From Dasyornis broadbenti (Eukaryota; Chordata; Aves; Passeriformes; Dasyornithidae), in the NCBI GenBank assembly GCA_013397935.1, contig VZRN01003374.1, positions 526,087-590,086 on the forward strand: DNA of 64,000 nucleotides, in the 5' to 3' direction. Position numbers and translations under genes: made by a program. Below the pieces are notes generated by a model, which did no database searches, was not told the DNA's origin, and was given only the letters and a program-made list of their open reading frames with translations. Of this stretch, positions 53,295 to 64,000 are shown in pieces. Numbering within the stretch: the first letter of the stretch is position 1; each line of letters opens with the position of its first letter.

Positions 53295-55082
53295 GATCTG
53301 ATCCGTAAGTGTCCCAATTTCCCTGTGAAAATTTTCTTTCACTTAAAAAATGGACTTCTCACCTTACATACTTCAGCATATGCTATGTGAATGTCTGCCC
53401 TAAAAACAGCCTTACATGGTTACTGCCTCCATACATTGCCAGTAACTAGAAAGTACTCTAAACCCCCTGCTTCATAAAGTCATTGGATATCCAAATCATA
53501 AATTCCAAACTCCCAGCTGTCACTGCCTAGCTATGCCTTCTGCATTTCAGCTTAGTCATGATATATGACATGATCACCCTCTCACACTTTGTATCTTCCT
53601 TCAGCACTAATTGAACAACCTATTTACTGTTTTTCTTGACCATGTTTACCACAGCAGCAATTAGTTCATCCAAACAGTCGTCATGAACTCGCTCTGGTGA
53701 AAACCAATTTTGTTTACTCTTTGTTTCTGTATTTCTCTCTGTATTAAGTCTGCTTTTTCCTCTCAGTAACAGGGAATTTAGGTGTAATAGCCAGGAAAAA
53801 AATGGACCAAAAAAGCCACATAAAATTTTCAAATAAAAGCTCATTACCTATCTAGGACTCTATAACAATAGAGCGTGGTTTAAAGGATCCCACATATGAC
53901 TAAAAAATTGTACATCTGAATGAGAGGAGACCTTTTCCGAACCACTTTTTCCAAGGAACCAAAAAGAAGTGTACTGATGGTGGATTACCTGAAAGCCTGG
54001 AAACTACAACAGTGAAAAAGGAAGATGTAGTAAATAGCGGCAACATCATTACCAGGCGGAAGAGGGCAGCTGTGGTAGGACATTATGGAAGTGTTTGCTT
54101 GGGGTGTTTTCCCTAAAGGTGACAGAGAGCTCCAGTGCTCTTCCCCTGGAATTAATGCAACTCATAGCTTTGGACTGCCTATGTCACACACTAAATGTTA
54201 ACATAGATTATTTATGTGCTCTCATAAATGAAGATGAGCTAAGGAAAAACACAAATGCATGTAGAGAGCGTTCTTACATAGCCTCACTGGCGATGCATCT
54301 TCCAGCTTGCCTACCGTAAAACCACCATATGAGAAAGCATGAAGTCTAAAACTAGAGTTACTTCAAATATTTAAGCAGCAGTAAAGTCCTACAACTATGC
54401 AGTTTGGACCTCCAGTGACAAGTGAGGACTTACTTGGCAATAACCCATCATAGATGTTATTTATTTTAAAAGATGTAGTTGTAATTAAAACGTAAAGTAT
54501 TTCAGTTTTATAGTGTAATGTCTTTTTATTTTTCTAATAAACTGTGAGTGCGTGTGTACAGCAGCATACTCATGCAAGCCATAGCGGCTGTTACTCCAAT
54601 TTGGGTCTAAGTCTCCTTGTTAAGAAAGACCCCAAGAAAAACGCACCCTGTCCACAAACAGTAAGCAGTATGTCTACATGAATTTATAGGCAGGTTTAAT
54701 TTATTAAAAAAAAAACCCCAAACCCAAACCAGACGCGAGTCATTATTCGTACTTGTTCTGAGGTTGCTTCCTTGCTAGAAGGGTTTACTATTAAATTACT
54801 ATGCAAAAATAAAATAGTTACAAACAAACATGAATTTATTTACATCTATATATTTTTGAAAGTCAGCATTTCATGTATCAAGTGGAAAAATTAGAAAACA
54901 AAACAAATTAACAGCAATTAATCAGGGATGCTTATCATCCACAGTGACCCACTTATAAGCCTGGAGACCGGAATAGGTCTCACTTGATGACTGTCAAAAA
55001 CTAGATGCATGACCTCACATGGTTTGCATAATTCATCTGCAATTCAATTTACCCAGCCTTAATTGGGGAAAATCTAACTTAC

Positions 55083-55251
55083 CTGGGTTGCAGTTTGTCA
55101 TCAAAATAGAATGTGTCCTAGAAACGCATGTTACCACACAGATACACAGACATTCATACACAGTATTTTACATCTTCAGAATCAAGTGCTCTCCATTGGA
55201 ACGTACAGACTCTTTGCCATGTATTACTTGTTTGAAGAATGTTTCAATCTT
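55083..55251 (-). other. Candidate 169-base 5' exon of ARPP21
   Basis: This is the strongest splice-site pair I see in the 5' intron: acceptor GGCTCCTTTTTTCTTCTAG|AAG and donor CAACCCAG|GTAAGT, both close to consensus on the minus strand, about 3 kb downstream of the CpG island. The segment is not open throughout (one frame is open for 27 codons, then stops), so it fits a noncoding 5' UTR exon better than a coding one. A second internal acceptor (GCGTTTCTAG|GAC) could give a shorter form. Confidence 0.33.
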
Positions 55252-56849
55252 CTAGAAGAAAAAAGGAGCCATTTGCTTGACTTACTACCTGCTAAGAACA
55301 TTAATACAGAACTTCAAATCTAATAAATGAATAAGCAGGGGACAAATGAATTTTGCAAGTTTATTGCATGGTAGTTACATCTCAACTGGCCAATCTTTAA
55401 TGGTATTTTTGAAAAGAGATTACTTAACGTGAACAGCATTTCCTTTAAATAACCATGTACCTTACAAACTGTCTTTAAAACTTATCAAGGAAATTAAGCT
55501 GGGAGCACTCACTGGATCAAGCTGCTCCTTTGTGAGCGCTCTCTACAAACAAGGATTTACCAGTCTGCCAAAATAATTTCCTACTCTGAAATTACTGCCT
55601 TCAAAATTGGTAATGCTATTCAACGCGTGTTATAGACATTGTATGTTATAAACAGAGAGGTGTTATCATCAGTTGTGTAAGTCTACACTGTTCTTAAGAC
55701 CAGTGAAACTATATCAATTTACAGCTGCTGAAAATTTGTCTCTGTGTCTGTCTTTAGCACTGATAAAACCATGGAGCTAATTTTAAAGCTCCCACTGACT
55801 GCAGCGAGACCAATGCCTACAGGAGGCATGACAGACTGTAAGCAAGCCATCCCAGAATTAGTACACTGTTATTCCCCCCTATTCATTCCAAGTTTAAAGC
55901 TAGTTATTCAAAATCATAACCTGGGAGAAAGCCAAACGCACGGCGGATTTTAAAACTTCTCAAGTTTCTTTTATGTACTACCAGAAATTCTGTTTAATAA
56001 CAGTGATTTATCAGGCCAAGTCCAGTTACTGTAACCATGCAAATAACCCCAGTAAAGCCCACAGGAAGAGCAGCAACATCACGAAAACATGATTTGGCCC
56101 ACCGTTTTACACCAACAGGAAGAAGTTTTCAAAGTTACTTTTGCACTGGTTTTTCCCTCTCTGAGAACTATAATTACACCTGTGTTAAAAATCTCTTTGC
56201 AGTTCCTCTATGACCCTTACGTAAGTTTTCCTTCATGGGTACAATGTGGTGCAACACACATCTGAGCAATCCTCGCTTGCACACTTAGCCCTGGGGCAGT
56301 CAAAAGCACTAGCACACAGCAGAAAGAAATAACTGCTTGAAAAAGAATTTTGCAAGAGGGGTACTCAGCTGTTTCTTAGACCATCATCCTGTAAAACTGC
56401 AGACAACAGAGAGAAAATACAGTTGTTTTACAGAAGACATCTTTAATCGAGGTGAGTTTCTCTACACGATTCTAAGCGCGTGGATTCTTATAAATAGCTA
56501 ATAAACACATTTCTGACCGCAAGTACACTGAGCTAAACAGGGCAATTATCAAAAGTATCTCCATGCATCTCGCCAAGTGGCATACACTGTAGTTATCAAT
56601 AGGTGTTTTCCTTTACACTTCGCAAGAGATTTACAAGTTTGCATTCTGTAAGCATTGCATGCAACAATGATTTTTAATATCAACTGAATTAACTTAACTG
56701 CAAGGAATAAAAACTCAAAACTCCCGCTTCAGGAGGCTACCAATAAGCACGTAAATACAGTTAATCATTAAAATTGGTTATCCCAAGAAACGAAAAAATA
56801 TTTTTAAGATGTTCCTTAGTACTACTCCACTGTCAGATACTTCATTATT

Positions 56850-56870
56850 AAAAAAAAATAAATAAATAAA
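56850..56870. repeat. Poly-A and (AAAT)n repeat
   Basis: A run of A followed by three AAAT units. Confidence 0.85.
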
Positions 56871-57105
56871 ATGGCATATTCTTCAACTTAAGCATGCCCA
56901 CACAGAATCAGATTTACCAACGGTACAAAATAATCTATCTACAGTTTGCTTCATGCAGTCTTTTAAAAGAACTTTTTTTAAAAAAAAATCATCCTAGGCA
57001 CCACAAAACTCTTCAACTTAAAATCTGCTAATCGATCACCTTTCTGCACAGCTGCATTTTCTTTCATTAATGTAATAGAAATATTTGAGGGATTTCCGTT
57101 TTTAC

Positions 57106-57160
57106 CTTTGCATTTTTCCTTTTCCAGTATCCATAACCAATCATCGCTCTGCTCTTCCAT
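57106..57160 (-). other. Candidate short upstream reading-frame exon
   Basis: On the minus strand an ATG with A at -3 and G at +4 (CATAATGG) opens MEEQSDDWLWILEKEKCK, and a donor TGCAAAG|GTAAAA follows with one base left over (phase 1). It lies about 1.1 kb downstream of the CpG island, where a 5' exon of ARPP21 could sit. I do not recognise the peptide. No clear upstream acceptor is seen, so it would have to be part of a first exon. Confidence 0.18.
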
Positions 57161-57446
57161 TATGCTTCATATATTGCAGAGTGAGAAGCATCTTCATTAA
57201 ATAGTATTAAAAATAGAACACACCCGATCTCCCCACCGGAGCATGCTCTGACAGTGCTGATACCACAGCTCTCAAGGTAACCATGCCCAGCTGGGAACTG
57301 AGAGGCAAAGTCAGTGCGAGACTAGCAATTTGCAAGCCCAATTGTGCACACAAACTTGCCTCGATCCGTGACGAAGACTGCTAAAACAAAATCAGCGTGC
57401 AGTTAAATTATGCGACTGAAAAGTTGCAGATCAGTTTATAGTACGG

Positions 57447-57474
57447 TTTTGGTTTGGGTTTTTTTTTTTTTTTT
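57447..57474. repeat. G/T tract with long poly-T
   Basis: GGTTTTGGTTTGGG followed by a run of T. Low complexity. Confidence 0.8.
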
Positions 57475-58240
57475 CCGTTCTTTTTTACCCCCTCCCCAAC
57501 ACCCTCAGCTTCAATTGCTTTGTACTTGCCTAAAATGTACATGTGCCATTTAGAAGAACGCGCACCGGACATGCATCTGGCTCAGCATTGCAATGGCAGA
57601 GAAGTCAAACAGGTGATGCACAGACACTTGTGTCGCTCTCTAATGCTTTTGTTTCCCCTCCCGGCACATTTACAGCGATGTCACACGGCGGCGGGATGAG
57701 TTTTAAGCAAAACTGCACACACCTGGAAGCGCAGAGACACACCTAGCACGTAAAAACGCACCCGGAATCTGAGCGTATTCCCCCCGCTGGCTGACACGAC
57801 AAATGAAGGCAAAATAAATAACAGCAATTAAACAAGGCTGCGCAATGGCTGCGCTGGATGGGCACGTCGGGGTTAGATTTACAAGCGATATCGTTCGAGA
57901 AGCACAGACAAGTAGGCAGAATACACCAAGCGGAATAACACGAACTGCTTTTTGTGAAACAGGACACCGAACAATACAGCTGTAACTCCCGGACTGTGAT
58001 CCTCCCCCACTGCATGCAAAAAGAGATGCTAAGGAAGCATCAAGTAAATCTGTTGCCTTCACATCGTCACCCTTAAGAACAATGCCAGTCCAAGCAGCCC
58101 AGGCTTGCCCTCCAGCAAATACGGCTTTGAAAGCGGATCCCGCGATGCTGTTCACAAATCAGCAAGTAAAAGTTGAGATTTTCTTTGAGTTTGATCCATT
58201 TTAGCAATTATGACGGCTAGGAGGAGGGCGATCCCCCCCC

Positions 58241-58241
58241 N
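58241..58241. other. Single ambiguous base
   Basis: One N after a run of eight C at the edge of the GC-rich island. Confidence 0.95.
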
Positions 58242-58253
58242 TTCCCGGCCACC

Positions 58254-58485
58254 TCACCTCCGCGCCCGACCCCGACCCGCCTCTGCTCCCGCCAGCAGCG
58301 CCTCTGGCGATGACACCGCCGGGCGGCCGAAACTTTGGGAAGCCGCCGCCCTCCGCGGGGCAGGCGGCCCCGCGACCACGCCGAGAGCCGCGGCGAGCCC
58401 TTCCCGCCCTACCTGGCTGTCACCACCGCTACGCTGCCGCTCCGCAGTCGCGTGCGAGACGCCGGCTCCAGCACCGATAGCATCC
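58254..58485 (-). promoter_or_regulatory. ARPP21: CpG island, probable ARPP21 promoter and first exon region
   Basis: The block before the gap is very GC-rich with about 35 CpG dinucleotides in some 230 bases, unlike the AT-rich DNA around it. On the minus strand it contains two good splice donors: CGCGGAG|GTGAGG (exon edge at 58258) and CAGCCAG|GTAGGG (exon edge at 58413). This is what one expects at the 3' end of a CpG-island first exon of a minus-strand gene. The transcription start would lie in the gap or beyond it. That the island belongs to ARPP21 is inferred from position and strand. Confidence 0.6.
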
Positions 58486-59455
58486 NNNNNNNNNNNNNNN
58501 NNNNNNNNNNNNNNNNNNNNNNNNNNNNNNNNNNNNNNNNNNNNNNNNNNNNNNNNNNNNNNNNNNNNNNNNNNNNNNNNNNNNNNNNNNNNNNNNNNNN
58601 NNNNNNNNNNNNNNNNNNNNNNNNNNNNNNNNNNNNNNNNNNNNNNNNNNNNNNNNNNNNNNNNNNNNNNNNNNNNNNNNNNNNNNNNNNNNNNNNNNNN
58701 NNNNNNNNNNNNNNNNNNNNNNNNNNNNNNNNNNNNNNNNNNNNNNNNNNNNNNNNNNNNNNNNNNNNNNNNNNNNNNNNNNNNNNNNNNNNNNNNNNNN
58801 NNNNNNNNNNNNNNNNNNNNNNNNNNNNNNNNNNNNNNNNNNNNNNNNNNNNNNNNNNNNNNNNNNNNNNNNNNNNNNNNNNNNNNNNNNNNNNNNNNNN
58901 NNNNNNNNNNNNNNNNNNNNNNNNNNNNNNNNNNNNNNNNNNNNNNNNNNNNNNNNNNNNNNNNNNNNNNNNNNNNNNNNNNNNNNNNNNNNNNNNNNNN
59001 NNNNNNNNNNNNNNNNNNNNNNNNNNNNNNNNNNNNNNNNNNNNNNNNNNNNNNNNNNNNNNNNNNNNNNNNNNNNNNNNNNNNNNNNNNNNNNNNNNNN
59101 NNNNNNNNNNNNNNNNNNNNNNNNNNNNNNNNNNNNNNNNNNNNNNNNNNNNNNNNNNNNNNNNNNNNNNNNNNNNNNNNNNNNNNNNNNNNNNNNNNNN
59201 NNNNNNNNNNNNNNNNNNNNNNNNNNNNNNNNNNNNNNNNNNNNNNNNNNNNNNNNNNNNNNNNNNNNNNNNNNNNNNNNNNNNNNNNNNNNNNNNNNNN
59301 NNNNNNNNNNNNNNNNNNNNNNNNNNNNNNNNNNNNNNNNNNNNNNNNNNNNNNNNNNNNNNNNNNNNNNNNNNNNNNNNNNNNNNNNNNNNNNNNNNNN
59401 NNNNNNNNNNNNNNNNNNNNNNNNNNNNNNNNNNNNNNNNNNNNNNNNNNNNNNN
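58486..59455. other. 970-base assembly gap inside the CpG island
   Basis: A continuous run of N flanked on both sides by GC-rich sequence. The true length is unknown. GC-rich first exons of birds are often missing from assemblies. Confidence 0.98.
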
Positions 59456-59548
59456 CCCCACCCAGCCCTGCGAAGGGCCCGGAGCTGCCCGGCCGGGTCG
59501 ATGTCTCTCTGTGTGTGGGGTGGCTGTGTCTGTCTGTCTGTCTGTCCG
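59456..59548. promoter_or_regulatory. GC-rich far side of the CpG island, with (TGTC)5
   Basis: GC-rich sequence resumes after the gap and includes five tandem TGTC units at 59527-59546. On the minus strand it would be upstream promoter or 5' UTR. No TATA box is evident. Confidence 0.45.
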
Positions 59549-59841
59549 CCCGACCGCCTGTGTGCATGTGCCTTCCCGCTCGCCGGCCCCTCCAGTCACA
59601 CTGCTTCTCCCCCCTCCAAGCCCTCCCTGTCAGCCCATCCGCAACCAGGAGCAGAGACAAAGCACACGAGCGGGGCTACTAAGTAGAAAGATCGTTAATC
59701 CCATCCGATTTCTTATTATTTGCTCCCACCCACTCCCTGTCGCCCCCGACACACACACATCCCAAGGAAAAAAAAAAAAAAAAAAAGGAAAGAAAAGGGC
59801 CCCTGACTCAAGAGGACAGCTTTAGTAAAGGTCTAGGGGGG
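59549..59841. repeat. Tandem duplication, copy 1 (probable assembly artefact)
   Basis: About 293 bases beginning cccgaccgcctgtgtgcatg are repeated almost exactly after a single N. The copies differ only in the length and edges of a poly-A run and at a few bases after it. Confidence 0.93.
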
Positions 59842-59842
59842 N
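59842..59842. other. Single N at the duplication junction
   Basis: One N separates the two copies of the duplicated block, as expected at a contig join where overlapping ends were not merged. Confidence 0.95.
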
Positions 59843-60136
59843 CCCGACCGCCTGTGTGCATGTGCCTTCCCGCTCGCCGGCCCCTCCAGTCACACTGCTT
59901 CTCCCCCCTCCAAGCCCTCCCTGTCAGCCCATCCGCAACCAGGAGCAGAGACAAAGCACACGAGCGGGGCTACTAAGTAGAAAGATCGTTAATCCCATCC
60001 GATTTCTTATTATTTGCTCCCACCCACTCCCTGTCGCCCCCGACACACACACATCCCAAGGAAAAAAAAAAAAAAAAAGAGGGAAGGAAATGGGCCCTTG
60101 ACTCCAGAGGACAGCTTTAGTAAAGGTCTAGGGAGG
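59843..60136. repeat. Tandem duplication, copy 2
   Basis: Near-identical to 59549-59841, continuing into unique sequence. Mismatches cluster after the poly-A (for example ggaaagaaaaggg against agggaaggaaatggg), a pattern more like read-end error than biological divergence. Confidence 0.93.
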
Positions 60137-63100
60137 GTGATTTTAATTATTATTTTTGCTGGTGAAACTTGACAGCCTTCAGGCTGATCAGCCGAGCTGC
60201 TGAAAAGGGTAAAAAGAAAAAGAAAAAAAAAAAAAAAACCCGAAAGAAAAGAAAAAAAGGACTGCAGCAGATTTTGGGTGGTAGCAGATGAGCCACTAAA
60301 AATGGGGCACATGATCCCCTTCCCCCTCCCCTGCCCAGCATGTCTCTATCTAGGATCTGGCTTGATGAAATTTCCCTCGGAGCCTTGCTGCACACCATCA
60401 AGGCAGAGGGAAATAGCCAATTCACCAGCACATGCGTTTCCGATACATAAAAACGCTGCTATGCATTTAAAATCCGAGCCTCGTTTTTCCCAATTGAATA
60501 CATCCAGGCATTCATTCTGCACCCAGCCGAGAAAAGGGCATTTACCTCTTTGCTAGGTGGCTATTAATATGCAGTAAAATTATAGCTGTACAACGCCAAA
60601 TGTAATTGCCATAGATCATTTAGAGCAGATCCAGCAATTCAGCTGCTGGAAGTGCATGTCTGTGAATAACCATGCATCTGGTACAATGCCCTCTACTACA
60701 ATAACCTGAAAGGAGACAGAAGCGTCTGGTACGAGCTGCAATTAGTAATCTTATGGATGAAAAATAAACAGTCAATAAGTACAAAGCAGCAAGGTCCCAT
60801 GAAATATAGTGATCATTTCTGTCTACTATGGTGATACAAATAACCTGACTCCCACAGACAGACAATTCTTATTTAAAATACACAGTTAAAAATGCACTCC
60901 TTTCACGATGTGTTTTCAGAAAGCCCTAGTTAGAGAAGACAGTTTGCCATGATTAATGAATGTGGTAGAACTTGTGTACTGGTAAATATGGACAAATACG
61001 CAGAAGGCCGGTGGAGAGTTGTGGGGAAATATTTGCTTTAGTAGGTATTATCCTTGTACCCCTGGAATCCCTCTTTCCCCTCAGAAGGAAACACCTGCTT
61101 TTACTGGGGACTGCAGAATGGAATCAGACTGGAAGAATACAGTGAGTGAGTAACCACAACAGTGTGTGCATTAGCCAGCTCTCAGGTGCACACTTCAAGT
61201 GATCAGAGGCATTCAGCCAGGCACACCAAAACCTGTTCTGCTAATGCACCTCCTGACGTGGCTTCTTCCTGGGATGGTCACATGTGGCTCCATCTACTTT
61301 TAATTTCATTCTTTAACATATTCCCACACAGTGCTGTGAGTTTCATCTGAAAGCAAAAAGACCGGCAGAAAGGCTATAAATGGCCTTAGTGTGCTACACC
61401 TGGTGACGGGGCTAGGACCAGTTCTTTGCTTTTTGCCATTTGATGTTTCGACTGTCTCAACCATGGAGCAACGTTAATTTTCCAAAATGGTTATCGAAGA
61501 CTATTCTGAACATGCAGTGAACCTCACCTAGCTCCTGCCCATCATTCCTTCATTCCCAACAGGGTACTCAGATAAGGAAGAGAATTCACTGCACAAGGAC
61601 ATAAAAGCAAGTATTCATTCATGCCTTCACTAAACGGCTTGCAACTCACCTCCAGAAGTGAAGGGGATGAGAATAGTGAATGTTTCAGAACCTTGCTCCA
61701 GTCACTAGATACAATGAACATGTAAAAGAGCCACGTGTCTACAGTTTGTCTCCCACCACTGAGATACTGGTGTGTCTTCAGTGTGGGAAGAGCCAAAACT
61801 ATACGTCAGATCTGTAAAAGTAGATAAAAATTAATCCAAGCTGTAGTCTGGCAGTTCACCCTCTCCTATGTGGCTAGCTGTGCCTGGAGCAAGTTACCAA
61901 ATGCTAAAAGATGCCTGCTACAGCAACAGCGATGGAAATACCCAGGAAAAAAACCCAGTATCACTTAAGGTAGTTTTTCAACTCAGAATGTTGCGTAGCA
62001 TCAAACACAGCATATACGTGAAATTGCCTTCCTTTGTTAAGAAGTCACCTCAGACCTTCTCATGGAGATACTAATCTGACAGAATATGCAGCCTACATCC
62101 CTTTCTTCAGGACTTTTCTTTGTAGAAAGAAAAATCACTGTTGTTGCACAATGACAATATTGAAGAGGTGGCAAACCACAGCAATGATTTGCTGCTGTCT
62201 GTCCTGATTTATAAACATGGACAGGGATAACTGTCCCTTTAAGCTTCATGAAGGTCAGCAGAACCTGTGTGTTTGATCAGAAACAGAACTTGATCAACTC
62301 TTCAGACCTCTGACACGTTTTTCCATCTGTTACATGACCAAATTTCAAGGGTAATCAGGAAAAAAGAAAATACACAAGACCTATGTCACCAAATACTTTC
62401 TTGAATAAAGCATTTAATTAATTAACGAGCAGCACATGCTTTCTAGAACTTTGATATTGCCAAGTGCCCTTGTGCAATAGGACCACCGTGCAGACATGAA
62501 GCTTTTGTGAACTATATGTACACAAAATTCCTACAGACAACACCAAACGCTTCAGCTCAAGGTATGTCCAAAGCATGACAACAGATTATATTACTTGTTC
62601 ACTGCAAGCACACTTTCTAGCTATGATATCTCAATTTCACTTACAAGTCAAGAAAACCTGACTGGGCTCTCAAAACCCAGTATCAGACTGGAAGTATGAG
62701 ATGTCAGACAAACATATAGAGCTTCTTGCAGAACAGTTCTGCAATCACAGATTCCTGGGACAGAAGGCATGTAGTGTTGCTAAATACATTAAGAAAAGCT
62801 TGCACAACTGGTTGCAGACTTCTGCTGCTTCTAGTAATTTCTCAGTGGAAAAAAACCCCCTAATATATAAAGTCTGTTGTGTTCTGGAGTTATGGAATGA
62901 TTCAGTTTGAGGCACAACAGTATGATACGCTAACTGATGATGTATTTTAGAATAATCTTATGTGAAAGAGATCAGTTTTAGGGGGTTTTATTTATTTTTA
63001 AACTTCTTTCCATTTTTATGTCCTACATGTTACAAACAAATTAATGATGCATAATTTGCAGATGGACTTAAAAATACCATGCTTCTGTTTAAAGTGACAC

Positions 63101-64000
63101 TTTGCAATATGTAAATATAGCCACATTGCTCCAGTTTTAAATACTTCTCAAGAAGAGCTGAAATATTTTTCCAGCTACAACATTTCAAGTAAAGGAAAAT
63201 TACCCAAGCAATTTGTGTAAAGCATGTGCTGGTAGCTCAGATTTGACAAAAAAAAATGAGGCTTTTTGCTCTTCCCAATGAAGTCAGTAAGAATTTTGCA
63301 ATGGATTTCATTAGGATTAAGATCAGGTACCTAAATCTCAGATTCTTTCTTTGGAGAAAGATCAATGAACAACCCTTTAAAAATATAATCTGTTGCTAGA
63401 GGGGCTGAGGCAGCTTTTTTTTTCCCCACTGAAAGCAAAGAATCATTTCTTTGTATTTGACATTTCAAATTCCCTCTTAGTTTCTTTTAGAAATCCAAAA
63501 GTGTTTGATGTGCCATATCTGTGTATCTTGAAAAGGATATTACAGTGTGGAGTTCCTCACCCTACCAAAAAAAAAGTTTCCTGATCCCCCCCAAGACCGG
63601 AAACTGTAGCTCCTGCAGCACTGCTCAGCTGTGACTTTCAGAAGAAGATGAGCAGGAATTTGAACTCTGGCTTTGACAGGTAGCATTTGTGCAAACGGTC
63701 TCTTGTGTTGTAGCCTTTTCCTCAATTTATGTTTACAGGCAGGAGGACTGGGGGACTTTCAGGTCGCAGTGTAGGAGGGGCAGTGGACTGTTTCATGGGC
63801 TGACCGGTGGCTGGCAGCTCCAAAAAAGATGTTCCAAAATAATCCAGAGACCACAGAAAGGGCTCAGCCTGGTATCCTTCTGACTCAGTCATATTGCTGA
63901 CAACACTGAAAGAGCTGTGATAGCGTGAGATATTCAGGCAGTGGGCAGCCCTCAGTTGCACTGGACCAGAAGCACATCTCTGATAGAGAAACTTAGCATA
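60137..64000. other. Upstream intergenic sequence
   Basis: No gene is recognised on either strand. The region is AT-rich, unique and without CR1. In mammals the DNA upstream of ARPP21 is gene-poor, which agrees with this reading. Confidence 0.6.
60546..60880. promoter_or_regulatory. Possible conserved noncoding element upstream of ARPP21
   Basis: Unique, repeat-free, AT-rich DNA with several homeodomain-type TAAT cores (near 60603 and 60740-60750), a CAGCTG E-box at 60640-60645 and no open frame of interest, about 0.5-1 kb upstream of the CpG island. It has the composition of a vertebrate enhancer. Conservation cannot be judged from one sequence. Confidence 0.2.

Larger units (their letters stand above)
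21849..58257 (-). other. ARPP21: Long 5' intronic region of ARPP21
   Basis: About 36 kb lies between the first coding exon and the CpG island. It is AT-rich and contains one clear CR1 tail, homopolymer and T/G tracts, short tetranucleotide repeats and a four-base gap. I find no recognisable protein family in either strand. Several splice-site pairs on the minus strand could be noncoding 5' exons and are listed separately. Mammalian ARPP21 also has multiple 5' noncoding exons and long leading introns, so this arrangement is expected. Confidence 0.7.

Noticed and set aside
57703..58155. 150-codon minus-strand open frame beside the CpG island
   Set aside because: No recognisable domain, no splice support for its borders and a composition expected near a CpG island. 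It could be crossed by a 5' UTR but does not look coding.
58210..59825. Open frames of 396-496 codons across the gap
   Set aside because: Most of each frame is undefined sequence (N). The ends are GC-rich promoter-like DNA without a recognisable protein.

Overview
This is vertebrate nuclear DNA, most likely from a bird. It is AT-rich and intron-dominated, and it carries several truncated CR1 LINE tails ending in the ATTCTGTG-type 3' microsatellite, which is typical of birds and other sauropsids. GC-rich sequence is confined to one island that is partly missing from the assembly. I see no bacterial-style operons, CRISPR arrays, phage or provirus genes.

The one gene I recognise is ARPP21 (cAMP-regulated phosphoprotein 21; also ARPP-21, TARPP, RCS, R3HDM3) on the minus strand. 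Seven coding exons are visible, from high to low coordinates: 21649-21810 (start codon; the exon runs to about 21848 with 5' UTR), 20771-20806, 19789-19878, 15545-15689, 14228-14306, 12845-12904 and 11798-11938. All have AG/GT borders and matching phases. Joined, they encode the first 237 residues plus two bases of the next codon: an acidic N-terminus, a short basic exon with the candidate PKA site, a conserved serine-rich segment, a highly charged Lys/Glu/Asp stretch, and a complete R3H nucleic-acid-binding core with the Arg-x3-His signature. The SUZ domain, the long C-terminal region and the intronic miR-128-2 of vertebrate ARPP21 are not seen and should lie beyond the left edge.

Layout: 1-11797 is intron. 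11798-21848 holds the coding exons. 21849 to about 58250 is a long stretch of 5' introns with several possible small noncoding exons, called only from splice-site pairs. 58250-59455 is a CpG island interrupted by a 970-base gap, the probable promoter and first exon. 59549-60136 is a near-perfect tandem duplication around a single N, probably an assembly artefact. 60137-64000 is upstream intergenic DNA with one possible conserved element.

The most interesting points are: a possible alternative last exon (about 17740-18017) that could make the short 'ARPP-21' isoform, with a stop codon, AATAAA and a GU-rich downstream element; a changed basic context at the PKA site; and three phase-compatible candidate exons (57106-57160, 40081-40191, 39508-39567) that together would form an upstream reading frame ending 15 bases before the ARPP21 start codon.
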